Below, piece by piece: positions 18,594 through 30,988 of a stretch of 64,000 nucleotides of DNA (positions are counted from its first letter, which is position 1; each line of letters opens with the position of its first letter). Source of the DNA: Allolobophora icterica (taxonomy: Eukaryota; Annelida; Clitellata; Crassiclitellata; Lumbricidae); contig OY744608.1 of NCBI GenBank assembly GCA_963556255.1, positions 67,978,103 to 68,042,102 of the forward strand. The letters run 5' to 3'. Below the pieces are notes generated by a model that made no database searches, was not told the origin of the DNA, and saw only the letters and a program-made list of their open reading frames with translations. The translations under genes were made by a program, and so were the position numbers.

Positions 18594-21544
18594 CCGTCCG
18601 TGTAGATCGCCACATGGCCATCGTAAGAGCGGATGTGGTCTTCGACCATGGACTTCCTTCTGAGGGAATCTGAAAAAACAACGACATTAGCAGCATTAGG
18701 TAGGTCTCTGATCTTATCGCTGAGTGTGGTGTCTATGATCGGTTGGCGGAGTCTCCACATCGGTCTTGTCGTGCAGGCGAGTGGCTGGATCGTAGGCTTT
18801 GCGATCTCGCTGTTGATGTTTCTCGCCTTCACTCGGATCGGATCCATGTCGTCTTTGGCCGCTTTCGTCTTCCGGCCGCTGGTGATGGTCTGCGTCGGAT
18901 GGTCCGGGATGGCGTCTATCTTCATGATGAACTCCATCATCTGCTGCTTTCGTCGTAGGTGGAGTGGCATCTCCCCGCAGTCTACCTGCAGAGCGGCGAG
19001 GCTCGTTCCTCTGAGCGCTCCAGAAGCTATCGTAAGTGCCTTACACTGGATAGTGTTTAGCACTTTCTTCTGGTTCGCCGAGGCACTCTCGTACGCGATG
19101 CAGCCGTAGTCGATGACGGAGCGGATGAGAGCTCGGTAGACCATCAGAAGGGTGTCTTTCGACGCCCCCCAATGGCATCCTGCAATAGCGCGCATCAGGT
19201 TGAGACGCTTCTTGCAGCGATCCGCCACGTACCTGATGTGTTCGGACCAGGTAAAATACCGGTCAAATATCACACCCAGGAACTTGACGCTGTCCTTGTA
19301 GCTCAGAAGAGAGGTACCGAGTCTCAGCGGTCGGTGTGCTGTTGGTGTGCGGAAGCGATGGAATTCGACGGCCACGGTCTTCGTCGTAGACACCTTGAAA
19401 CCCCAGTCGTCGAAGAATTTTTTCAGTCGATCGAGGTAGGATTGAAGGTGTCGCTGGTTCACGTCCGGGTTTGGTCCTGCTCTCCAGATGGCGCTGTCGT
19501 CCGCGTAGAGAGAAAGCTTGACGCCGTTCTCCGGATCCGGGAAGTCGTTCATCATGATGATGAACAACACAGGGCTGATGACACTGCCCTGTGGCGATCC
19601 GTTCTCCATGTGGAAGAGTTCGGACAGCTCTGCTCCCACGCGGACACGGATGTGTCTGTCGGTCAGGAAGTCCCGGATCCAGTTGAACATCTGACCGGTG
19701 ATGTTGTGTTGCTGCAGCTTGTGCAGCAGTCCGTCGGTCCACATCAGATCGAAAGCCTTCTCGAGATCTACAAAAACACCAGTGAGGCTGTATTTAGAAT
19801 GGATGGCTCTCTGGATGTCGTCTTGGAGTCGGACGATGTGGTCCTGGCAGCTCCGAAGCCTGCGAAAACCAGACTGGAATCTGTTGAACAGGTGGTTGGT
19901 TTCCATGTGCCAGGTCAGCCGGTCCGTCACTAGCCGCTCCATCAGCTTGCACAAGACGGATGTCAAGGCAATCGGGCGGTAAGAGTTGGTGTCGAAGGCT
20001 GGTTTCTCCGGCTTCAGGATGGGAACAACGATGGAGTTCTTCCAGCAGGCCGGGAGTCGTCCATGTTGCCACACCATGTTGAACAGTTCCAGCAAGGCAA
20101 GCAGGCTCGGATGCGGAAGCTGGGCCAGGATCTCATAGGTGATGGTGTCTTCACCCGGACTTGTATCCTTCTTGCAGCGCAGGAGAGCGATTCTCAGAGC
20201 CTGGATGGTGAAGGGCTCGTTGAAGGGCTTCTCGTCAGTCAGAAGGTGCTCTCCGTGAAGCTCCTCAGAGTGCTCGGCTTCAAAAGCGTCCTTACGCTCC
20301 TGGAACTCCGCGGAGTGGCTGCCAGTGCAGCTGACTTCAGAGAAGCATCTTCCGAAGAGGTTCGCTTTCTCCTGGTTTGTCGTGTAGGTGTTTCCTTCCT
20401 TCTTCAGCGTTGGGATTCCTGATCTTGACCTTGTACCGGACATCTTTCTCAGCGTGCCCCACACCCTTCCGAGCTTCGTCTTGTCGTTCAAGGTGGTGCA
20501 GTATTCTCTCCAGGTTGTCTTCTGCGCGTTCTTGATGGTCTTCTGCGCGATTCCCTTGATGTGACGATACTCTTCAACATCCGCCGGGTCCCTGGTCCTC
20601 TGCATCTTCTTGTGGGCCTCGGTGCGCTCCTTGACGCGGCGAGTGCACTCGTCTGTCCAGTACGGCACACTCCTGGTCTTCCCCTTGGGAGGGGTCGTCC
20701 GAGGTATGTGCCGCATGGCGATCTCCATGAGCGAACCGGTGATGTTGCTGTGGCTCACCTCGATGTCGTCGGTAACGAGGCTGATGGTCAGCGCCTCTCT
20801 GCAGTCGTCCTTGAAGGCCGTCCAGTCGGCCTTTCGATGGAGCCACCTCGGGATGAAGGACTCCTCGACCGGAACTGCTTCGTTGACGGTGATGAGGATC
20901 GGTGAGTGGTCGCTGCCCATGGAATCGTCGAGGACAGTCCAAGCGCACTTCCGCGCCAAGGGCGTCGAGGCCATCGCGAGGTCCAGGTGGCTGTATGCTC
21001 CAGTGGTGTTGCTGACGAACGTCGGGGTACCAGTGTTCAGTAGGACAAAGGCGCTGGCTTCAATGTCGTCTTCCAGCTGGTGACCCCGTGCGTCAGTGGT
21101 GTCGGACCCGAAGAGAGTGCTGTGGGCGTTGAAGTCTCCCAGAACGATCGCAGACTTGTTACGGAAGAAGGGCGAGTAGGTGTCCGGCAACAAGGGGTTT
21201 TCTGGTGTTGATTTTGGATGGTAGATGTTGACGATCTTGATCTTTGTTGGAAGTCCGTCGATCGAGATGGTGATCGATTCCGGGACGTCAGTGGTGCTGA
21301 TCAGGGAGTAGGCGATACCCGTCCTCACGAACGTCGCCACTCCTCCTCGCAATTCACCAGTGGAACGGTCGTGCCGCACACAGGAGTACCCCGGGATCTC
21401 AAAACTAATGGACGGGCCGAGCCACGTCTCCTGGATGCAGATGACCGCCGGCGGTGTCCGCATCCCGGAGATGCGGTGCCTCAGCTCCCCCACCCGGGCC
21501 CTGAGGCTGCACGCGTTCCACTGGAGAATCTGGAGATCAATGAT
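18594..21544 (-). pseudogene. I-type LINE ORF2, N-terminal part (APE endonuclease and RT)
   Basis: First half of the ORF2 cut by the LTR element. Endonuclease motifs: Q-W-N-A near the start, I-Q-E-T-W-L, G-D-F-N-A-H, H-L-D-L and G-S-D-H-S-P. RT blocks: Y-R-P-I-A-L-T-S-V-L-C-K, F-V-D-L-E-K-A-F-D, G-S-P-Q-G-S-V-I-S-P-V-L-F and catalytic Y-A-D-D. The frame is open from about 21620 but has no ATG before the endonuclease core. It overlaps the end of ORF1 in the +1 frame, so translation probably starts by reinitiation, frameshift or a non-AUG codon. It ends at Y-T-D-G, where the LTR begins. An odd N-V-V-V-F-S-D-S-L between RT and RNase H copies a piece of the RNase H domain. Confidence 0.9.
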
Positions 21545-23225
21545 GGCGGTTGACGGGTGAAGTGGCTGACGTGGCTGACGATATGCCGGAAGTTGTCGAG
21601 GCGACTGGGTAGACGGGTGTCATCACGTCGCTTGTCTTATCGAGCGGGATGTTGAAGGCGCCATGGATGGCACCGAGGATGAGCTCGATCAGCTTGGCCG
21701 GAGTGACAGCGGCGCCTTCATTCGTTCCCATCGCCGTCATTCCCTGTACGAACAAGGCGCAGGCGCGGGTGAGGGCGTCCAGAGCGTGTCTCTGGGCGGA
21801 ACCATCGTCGTCGGTCTTCGCGATCTCCTCCCGAACCGGCGGCAGCACGGTGACGTCTGCAGCAGGATGGGTCGCCTTGGCCCGTCGAGGCTTTGGAGAG
21901 GGACGCGATTGTGTTGTTGTCGTTGTCGTTGTTAGTGCAGCGTCAGATGTAGTTGCTGCGGTTTCGGCTGCAGCTGTCGTCGGCTTCTGAGGCTGAGCGT
22001 TGTTGATCTGTGCCTTAGCCATGCGGAGCGCATCGCTGTATCGGACGCCCTGGCGTACGCTGATGGTGGTCGCTGCCTTTGCTAGCACGTACTTCTGACA
22101 GCTGCTAGACAGCGCGGGATGCGGTCCGCCGCAGGCTGCGCACTTCGGTTCGTCCCGCTTCGTGCAATCGGCACCCTTATGCTCACCGGCACAGATGTTG
22201 CATCGCAGGGTCTTGACCCTGCAAAACTTGGCCACGTGGCCAGGTAAAAAACAACAGAAACATCGGGTAACTGGTGGCTCGTACGTATGCAGTTTGAATG
22301 TAAGAAAACCTACATGCAATCGTGCAGGGACGATTGCACCAGGCAAAAAACTGATTAGTACAGCCATAGTTGGCACCTTCACCTTGTTCACTATCTTGTG
22401 AATACGCTCGACCTTTACCACAGGCAGATTTTCACGTTCTTTCGCAGACTCGTATATGTCCGAATCAGACAGAGCATGTGACACTCCTTTAATCACCTTC
22501 TGGACATATTTGCCCCTGTGGCGCACGATCTCGTGTGGCTCCGACACCTTGATCTGATAATTACAGATCTTGGTACAGGCGAGCAAGCGCGCTCTGTTTG
22601 CCTCCTTTTCAGGGCCAGCAAGGTGCACACGTACACTCGTGGCCGATGGGTTCGCCAGGTCCGCAGACAACGGGCCGAACGAGTGTTCACTGTTCAGCTC
22701 CGTCCTTACAGCGGTCGCGTTTACCTTACACAAAGGCAGACCAATAAACTCTATGAACAATCGATCTTCTACAGATCGAGAGACCGTCACACGAGTGGCA
22801 GGCGCCTCTTTCATCTCTGTCGAATGATCTCCCTTATTTACTAACCTAGGTTTACCTCCAGACCATGTGGTGGGGGCCTTTACCAAGGCCTTCGGCGCAA
22901 TTGGCATGCGCCGTTCCACAGTGGTTTTCTTTACCTTACTGGGGGAATGCCTGAGGGAATCCAGGGTGACACCAGTGAGCTTCCTCTTCTTCTCCGATTT
23001 ACGGGCAGCCTTACCGCTAACCGTTAGGAAACCGTCGTTATCGTCATCACAACTCGATTCCGAGGAATCGGTCGCAATTATCAGCCTGCCACTATCAGGC
23101 GAGTCGTCACAAGGCTTCATCCGTTTTTTAGACGGAGTCACCAGCCCTAAGGAATCCGTAATGTCTTCGACCGACTGCAACTGAAGTGCAGAGTCGGAGA
23201 CAAAGGGGCCCGCGCTAGAACTCAT
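21537..23225 (-). CDS. I-type LINE ORF1 protein (CCHC zinc knuckles)
   Basis: About 562 residues from the ATG at 23225. Gag-like RNA-binding protein of I-superfamily LINEs. A charged, low-complexity N-terminal third is followed by a central RRM-like region and then three cysteine-histidine knuckles in a row: C-F-C-C-F-L-P-G-H-V-A-K-F-C, C-N-I-C-A-G-E-H-K-G-A-D-C, and C-A-A-C-G-G-P-H...C. An Ala/Thr/Pro-rich tail ends N-R-H-H. The knuckles bind element RNA in related proteins. The frame is intact and overlaps ORF2. The upstream in-frame codons lack an ATG, so 23225 is the likely start. Confidence 0.88.
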   Translation of the reverse strand: MSSSAGPFVSDSALQLQSVEDITDSLGLVTPSKKRMKPCDDSPDSGRLIIATDSSESSCDDDNDGFLTVSGKAARKSEKKRKLTGVTLDSLRHSPSKVKKTTVERRMPIAPKALVKAPTTWSGGKPRLVNKGDHSTEMKEAPATRVTVSRSVEDRLFIEFIGLPLCKVNATAVRTELNSEHSFGPLSADLANPSATSVRVHLAGPEKEANRARLLACTKICNYQIKVSEPHEIVRHRGKYVQKVIKGVSHALSDSDIYESAKERENLPVVKVERIHKIVNKVKVPTMAVLISFLPGAIVPARLHVGFLTFKLHTYEPPVTRCFCCFLPGHVAKFCRVKTLRCNICAGEHKGADCTKRDEPKCAACGGPHPALSSSCQKYVLAKAATTISVRQGVRYSDALRMAKAQINNAQPQKPTTAAAETAATTSDAALTTTTTTTQSRPSPKPRRAKATHPAADVTVLPPVREEIAKTDDDGSAQRHALDALTRACALFVQGMTAMGTNEGAAVTPAKLIELILGAIHGAFNIPLDKTSDVMTPVYPVASTTSGISSATSATSPVNRHH

Positions 23226-23517
23226 GTCTAGCCAGGGCAACAAGAATTTAAAACTAACAATGAAATTAAGTCTAAGCTACACTGATTATACAAAGAAAGC
23301 AATGGCTACGCAACAGAATAAGAGAACAGTAATTTCTACAAATTATGTAAATATGTATACAGCGGTATAGCTCACCGCGATGATTGTTCCGCTCGACTGC
23401 ACACGTTTCTGAGTAAACACTCGCCGCGCACGTCTGTTCGCTCCGAAGGTTAAACTCCGAAATTGGCCATGGCACGAGACTTTTTAACTTATAGGTCGAC
23501 GAACTCATTCAAAAGCG
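23226..23517 (-). other. LINE 5' UTR
   Basis: From the ORF1 start to the 5' target duplication. A full-length LINE should hold an internal promoter here. I see no clear core motif beyond AT-rich text and a GC-rich part near 23380-23440. Confidence 0.5.
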
Positions 23518-23526
23518 GTGTGTAAT

Positions 23527-24433
23527 GATGTTGAAGCGTTATCGCCATACGACGTAATACAACTGATTATTAAGTCCTTAAACGTGTTTTCCTTAAATGG
23601 TTTAACGTCGTCTTATGACATAAAAGGCCGTTGACGACAATATTCAAAAATGTCTACAATACGTGAAAATGAGAAATTTATAGAGTCCGAAAGACACCAT
23701 TTACAGGTATCAAAGCAGAACTTTACAATGTTTCTAATATTCGTTGTTTAACGACAGCAAACATACCAAACTTAGCTGACACATGTTAACGTGACCTTCT
23801 GCGTGGTTGTTATAGCATAACCACCTTCTTCTTAAAGGTGTTTAATTTGAGCTTCAAATCGATATAGCCTACTTAATCCCAGCGATTAACATCTTACGGC
23901 CGACAAAGCCTTTGACACCGACCTTATACTACATTACCGGACAGGGCATTATATTACATTATCACATGGAACTATTTATTCAGCAGTAGTTTCCATTGTA
24001 TAACGACATATTATTGCTTCCAGGGCCGTTGCCTATTTATACAAAGCGTAGCGGTTGAAATTTTTCAGTAGTGCACGTCAGTTGACTGATGATTATTATA
24101 ATATTATGACCAGTTCTGTTAAAGGTGTCTTATTATCAGTGCACGTCATGGTTATTATAATATAATGACCAATCCTATTAAGGGTGACTATTAGGCCTAA
24201 TAAGCCTAATAATAGTATCACTTTAACGACACTGTGTGATAACAGATATCATTAGCGTCGCCCACTTCCTTCATCCAGGTTTGGGACTGGCACCGCCATT
24301 GTAAGAGTACCCCGGTAGTGGCGGAGTTTGCCTAACATTAGTGCTCGTCAATTGACTTACGGATATTATTATATAACGGACAGTTCCAATAAACGTGTCT
24401 AATTAATTATAAGTGCACGTCAATTTACTGATG
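23527..24433. repeat. Module L, copy 1
   Basis: No gene. Core units at 23890 (ATTAACATCTTACGGCCGAC) and 24000 (TAACGACATATTATTGCTTC). The second is an uninterrupted version of the LINE site at 59565. It also holds GTGTGATAACAGATATCATTAGC and a GGACTGGCACCGCCATTGTA unit. Paralogues at 40970-41770 and 61695-62020, inverted at 49000-49640. Confidence 0.65.
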
Positions 24434-25250
<817 letters not shown>

Positions 25251-26076
25251 TGATGCGAATAAACAACCTTAGCTAATGCGAATAAACAACCTTCGCTTTG
25301 CAGACGATGTTGATATCTTGGAAGAATCTGAGATGGAATTAGAACGAACAGTACAGATGCTGAATGTTGAAGCCAAGAAATATGGTTTGATTATGAACTT
25401 CGATAAAACAAAAACTATGGTATTTGGTGACAAGGAGATAAATCATCAAATTTGTGGTAGAGGACATAGGGTTGGAAAATGTAGAGAAGTGCACATATCT
25501 TGGTAGCAACATAACTTACGATTTGGACTGCAAAAGTGAAATAAAAATACGAATAGTCAAAGGAACAGCCGTGCTGAAAGCCATGGACCTAAATTTGGAA
25601 AAGAAAGACAATTAGTATGACGACTAGCTTGCGTGCATTAAAGGCTTGTGCGTTCAGTAGCATGATGTATGGATGCGAGACATGGGTGCTCACAGAGGCT
25701 TCACAGAAGAGAGTGTTAGCATTCGAAGGAAAATGCTATCGTAAGATTCTGAGAATAGGATGGACTCAGAAGATCAGCAATGACGAATTATACAGAAGAA
25801 TCAATCTCACTGAAAATCTCACGTGAAACGTCATCCAGGGAAGCTAAGACTGTTCGGCCATATCTGCAGAATGAAGGACAGAAAGATTAAAACGTCGGTT
25901 TTTGGAATAACGAAAGGCACAAACAAAAGAGGAAGACCTCACAGGGAATGGACAGATGACATTGAAGAATGGTGTGGAGCAAGTCTCCAGGAATTGAGCC
26001 AATCGGCACTGGACAGAACGGAGTGGAGAGACATTGTAAGGAAGGCATCAGACCCCTACTGGAGTTGAGCCCATGG
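25251..26076 (+). pseudogene. RTE/L2-like LINE ORF2 C-terminal remnant, copy 1
   Basis: A 5'-truncated non-LTR element. It starts at the RT catalytic region (L-R-F-A-D-D-V-D-I-L) and continues through M-Y-G-C-E-T-W-V-L to the C-terminal G-R-P-H-R-E-W-T-D-D-I-E-E-W-C-G motif and a final D-P-Y-W. Several indels and stops separate three frames (25276-25506, 25617-25826, 25823-26068). At the 5' junction an 18-bp direct repeat (ATGCGAATAAACAACCTT) occurs twice. The tail is a TGAT microsatellite. Confidence 0.85.
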
Positions 26077-27441
<1,365 letters not shown>

Positions 27442-27700
27442 TTCCGTATGTATGTATGTATGTATGTATGTATGTATGTATGTATGTATGTATGTATGTA
27501 TGTATGTATGTATGTATGTATGTATGTATGTATGTATGCATGTATGTATGTATGTATGTATGTATGTATGTGTGTATTTATGTATTTACGTATGTGTGTA
27601 TGTAGGCATGTAAGTGTGTATGTAGGTATGTATGTTTGTATGGATGCATGCATGTATACATGTATCATGTATGGATGGATGTATGCATGCATGCATATAT
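27442..27700. repeat. (TATG)n microsatellite
   Basis: Pure TATG over about 95 bases, then interrupted units including GCATGCATG. Cys/Met/Tyr/Val frames here are repeat artefacts. Confidence 0.95.
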
Positions 27701-28135
27701 GAAGGCTAGATATGCGCTTGCTTATAAGTTAGTTCCCCGCGCTTAGCTCTCAAGTGGTGCTTTAGAAATGTGGAGTTTACGATTACATTTACAATATGTA
27801 TGTGTGTATGAACGTATCTATGTATTATTTATAGATGTATGCATGCACATACCTAGGCTACATACAAATAAGACACCAGAAGACATCTTTAGACACCATA
27901 ATTTACATGTTATTATTATTAACGGGCATACATAAATATGTATGTATTTGTAAAGGCTTTATGTGAACTTAACAAAGGCATTCATCTGCAGAAGTCTAAA
28001 TGATATGTCATCTTGAATGATTGACAGTTTCAAGCAATTGAATTGGACACGTTAGCCGATTGGTCAAAGCGGTCTCTTTAGACACATTTGAAACCCTGAA
28101 AACTCATCCTACATAAACAAAGAAAAATGTTAGCC
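27701..28135. repeat. Post-TATG segment and module B unit
   Basis: GAAGGCTAGATATGC, TTCCCCGCGCTTAGCTCT and GGAGTTTACGATTAC match 38090-38250. A promoter-like unit at 28051-28125 (CCGATTGGTCAAAGCGGTCT) has a degraded TATA (CTACATAAAC). No gene. Confidence 0.6.
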
Positions 28136-28610
28136 GACGTTTATATTGACGAAACTGAGAACAATAAGAGAGCAGAAGATAACGAAAATGACAGAAAATG
28201 AGGCTGAAGTGGGAGTGACGATCGAACGACGGAAGGAAACCGATTGGTTGAGGTTTCTGGCGAAGGAAGAACTATTGACTCTTCTGGGAAAACAGTGTAA
28301 ATACCAAAGATGTTAATAGGTGAGGTACACTCTAGTCGACGACCATTGTTCGGGAGGGACAGCTCTGACGAAGCCAGGAAACAATATTAAGAACAAGGCT
28401 ATCCAGAAGAAGCAGAAAACAACAGAAAATACATCGAAAAAAGAAAGTAAGAAAATCAAGACGCAGACAGAAGGAGCAGGAATCCTTGCTCGAGGAAACG
28501 GAAGGTGACAAAGAACAATCAGGATAAAGCAAAAGAAGCAACGAATAACAAAAGCAAGAAAATAAACTCGCAAGCAGAATACAGAAAGAAAACAACAAAA
28601 TCTTGAAACA
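28136..28610 (+). pseudogene. Decayed Lys/Glu-rich coding-like segment, copy 1
   Basis: An ATG at about 28188 opens a frame whose residues include LRFLAKEELLTLLGKQ before a stop, reminiscent of the SAP-like or Gag N-terminal helices of the LTR elements here. After it come about 200 bases rich in AAG/GAA codons. The same segment occurs at 38590-39030 with different stops and indels. Shared amino-acid-like text in two decayed copies suggests a former coding exon or gag fragment. Identity unknown. Confidence 0.35.
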
Positions 28611-28707
28611 CGGCAAAAGGACCTATGATGTCATACGCTGTCGTTGAACTGTTTACACACACAAACACACCCACACACGCAAACACGCACGAACACACGC
28701 ACACAGG

Positions 28708-28850
28708 CGATTCGTCAGAGCGCTCTCTTAAGACACCTTTGAAACGCTGTGAATTGGTGCTATATAAATAGAGACCGATTGGTCATAGCGATCTCGTTAA
28801 ACACCTTTGAAAAGATGTAAACTGATTCTACATAGGCATGAGACTGCACA
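28708..28850 (+). promoter_or_regulatory. Tandem pair of promoter-like module B units
   Basis: First unit 28708-28775: CAGAGCGCTCTCTTAAGACA, then GGTGCTATATAAATAG. Second unit 28776-28845: ACCGATTGGTCATAGCGATC, then TCTACATAGGCATGAGAC, where TATATAAG has become CTACATAGG. Module C follows at about 28980. Confidence 0.4.
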
Positions 28851-28959
28851 CTGATATCAATCAGATTGCTTTTAAACAGTGGAAACCCATTGTCATTGAG
28901 CTACTTAGTGTGTGCGTGCCTCTCAGTTTGACCTCATTAGGTTGGTATAGGTAGTCAAG

Positions 28960-29200
28960 TGTCCTAAAAAAATTGGTCACATGACTCGCTTATTGATCGC
29001 TTAGCAGCCATATTGGATTCAACATGGAAGAAGAAGGAATTCTTAAATCGCTTATTAACGGCCCTTTTTGTAAAATCCGATTCCGACATTTTCTTTTTTA
29101 AATTGTGGGTTTGAATCAGAACTATCTTTTTGGTCATAAGTTCAAAACGTACTTTTTTCCTAATTATAACGGTTTTTTAGTAGTCTGGCCTGGTTCTTAC
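28960..29200 (+). repeat. Module C, copy 2
   Basis: CATGACTCGCTTATTGATCG, CAGCCATATTGGATTCAACA, then ATGGAAGAAGAAGG opening a frame of about 25 codons. Module D is missing after this copy; the sequence jumps to module A-like text at 29220. Confidence 0.5.
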
Positions 29201-29382
29201 GAGTTGTCTCCAGTTTCTAATAAAATACCTTTTGACTGTCATGCTTATTATCGCATTACGACATTTCCGCGTTAAAGCATTGTTTAATCATTTGATTGAA
29301 CTGCAGTTCAATTTATGTTTATAATGGTATTACGATGCTTCCTATTAAAGGTGTTTAATTCGAGATTGTTTTTCATGCACTT
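29201..29382. repeat. Module A fragment, no gene
   Basis: Contains TTATCGCATTACGACATTTC, CAGTTCAATTTATG and AAAGGTGTTTAATTCGAGA, then runs into the AAG tract at the point where other copies continue TGCACTAGTGTCC. Confidence 0.6.
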
Positions 29383-29608
29383 CAAGAAGAAGAAGAAGAA
29401 GAAGAAGAAGAAGAAGAAGAAGAAGAAGAAGAAGAAGAAGAAGAAGAAGAAGAAGAAGAAGAAGGAGGAGGAGGAGGAGGAGGAGGAGGAGGAGGAGGAG
29501 GAGGAGGAGGAGGAGGAGGAGGAGAAGAAGAAGAAGAAGAAGAAGAAGAAGAAGAAGAAGAAGAAGAAGAAGAAGAAGAAGAAGAAGAAGAAGAAGAAGA
29601 AGAAGAGA
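29383..29608. repeat. (AAG)n-(AGG)n-(AAG)n tract
   Basis: About 225 bases of pure purine on the plus strand: AAG, then AGG, then AAG. A long homopurine mirror tract of this kind can form triplex DNA. Lys/Glu and Leu frames are repeat artefacts. Confidence 0.95.
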
Positions 29609-30762
29609 GACCCTTAAGCTAATCATAAGGCAGCCATGGGCATAAAGTGATAGCGACTTCATTTTCTTAGCCTCGGCCTATGACGACGGGGAACCAGTCC
29701 TCGCCCTTGCCGTCTCATCGTCCCACCGACAACTTACGGCCAGTGTACTCATTATAGCTGAGTTGGCTAGGGGTGCAGATGGAGCAGAAAGCTTGAACCA
29801 AATTTCTGCAAATTAGTAAATGGATTAGATATAATATTATAAGACACAATTTATAGATGCAGTTAATTTAGAATACTTAATTCAATCATTCCGCTCATGA
29901 TCGTTTTGTTTATTTAAAGAAATAACAAATTTTACGCCAATTAACAGAAGTTCTGAACGATACTTAGAGCTCACAGCTCCCAATTACACCTATACAAATT
30001 GGTGACAGATGGAAATATTGACTGATTCTTATTTTAATATAATGACCAGTCCAATTAAAAGTGTCTAATTATTAGTTCACATGGTGGATTCAGAGTTTAA
30101 CTACATCGTATAGCAACAAAGGCTGTTCACGTCAACAGAATTTAGTTTGGCGTATTACCACATCTTAATTTGCATCAGTCAATGACGTATGATTATTATA
30201 GCATTGTGACCAACCGTATTAAAGGTGTTTAATTCTAACTTTATATTACAGGCCTCTGAGTAGCCCCCTTGAAGGGGCGCTATATAAATGCTCAAAATGA
30301 ACCAGTGTTTAAGGCTGATAGCTCTGATGGCGTCGAACCCATGTCACCGTAAAGAGATAACTCGATTAAATCTGAGGTTATAGTATTCCACTCTTTAACG
30401 ACATCCCTTGGCTGCTTTGCCCGTTGGCATCTTTATAGAGTGATGCATTTCAGATTGTTTCGTATATTTTTTCTTCTTACGTTGAGATGATGATATCCTC
30501 TATTGTCCCGTTTTTTTTCTCGTTTTATTCCCTTTTAGTTGACTGTTTCATCGATTTTTTAAATTTATATTTGTTAAAATTTATTATAATATTATATATG
30601 TAATTCGCGTTGTCATTTGATTTTTATTTTTATTTTGTAGCTCAGATGACATAATAGCACAGCAGTCCAATTAATGCTTATTATAGTAATATGATATTCT
30701 TATTAAAGGTGTTCATTCCACCGCGTTTTCATGCACTAGTGTCCACTGTTATATGGCGAAAT
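29609..30762. repeat. Modules A/L fragments, no gene
   Basis: Bases 29650-29680 carry the arm CGACTTCATTTTCTTAGCCT. Bases 29830-29960 are module A, and 30030-30660 are module L/M-like. Bases 30249-30290 hold a SINE-tail fragment (GGCCTCTGAGTAGC...GGGGCGCTATATAAA). Module A restarts at 30690 and is joined at 30748 to its own later part, an internal deletion. Confidence 0.55.
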
Positions 30763-30988
30763 TTATTTATTCCGAATATTTCTATAGCGCCTCTCGAAGT
30801 CAACTACTACTCAGAGGCGCTCCCGACTACAGCATTGACACTGTGTCGGAGTTTTCACGCCGAAGCGCCACGAGCAATTGCGACTGAAGGACTTGCCCAA
30901 GGTCCGTACGCAGCGACTAGAGTGGGATTCGAACCTGCAACCCTCCGGTCACAAGGCGCCGAACTTACCACTGAGCCACCACACCCAC
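30763..30988 (-). mobile_element. tRNA-derived SINE with 3' hairpin
   Basis: Read on the minus strand: a tRNA-like head with A-box-like TGGCTCAGTGGT and B box GGTTCGAATCC (plus 30925-30935), a body with GGACCTTGGGCAAGTCCTTC, and a 3' tail with AGCGCCTCT...AGAGGCGCT stem and AATAAATAAA end. Other module copies (1594-1610, 27046-27065, 54034-54055) join TGGCGAAAT to ACATCACAAACG and show the empty site. Confidence 0.85.

Larger units (their letters stand above)
10140..23517 (-). mobile_element. Full-length I-type LINE, interrupted by an LTR element
   Basis: Minus-strand non-LTR retrotransposon with ORF1 (zinc knuckles), ORF2 (APE endonuclease, RT, RNase H) and a 3' UTR. A 9-bp target duplication GTGTGTAAT lies at 10131-10139 and 23518-23526. 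After removing the nested LTR element and its 5-bp duplication it is about 6.3 kb, normal for the I superfamily. It is clearly GC-richer than the AT-rich surroundings, suggesting a recent arrival with its own base composition. Clade (I, Nimb or relative) is inferred from RNase H plus a CCHC ORF1; a phylogeny would be needed to place it. Confidence 0.85.

Noticed and set aside
19172..19933. Plus-strand frames of 100-250 codons over the LINE ORF2 and ORF1
   Set aside because: Antisense shadows of a GC-rich coding region; no protein motifs, whereas the minus frame has full endonuclease and RT blocks.
29315..29662. Poly-Lys/Glu and poly-Leu frames
   Set aside because: AAG/AGG triplet tract; likewise 46686-47031.
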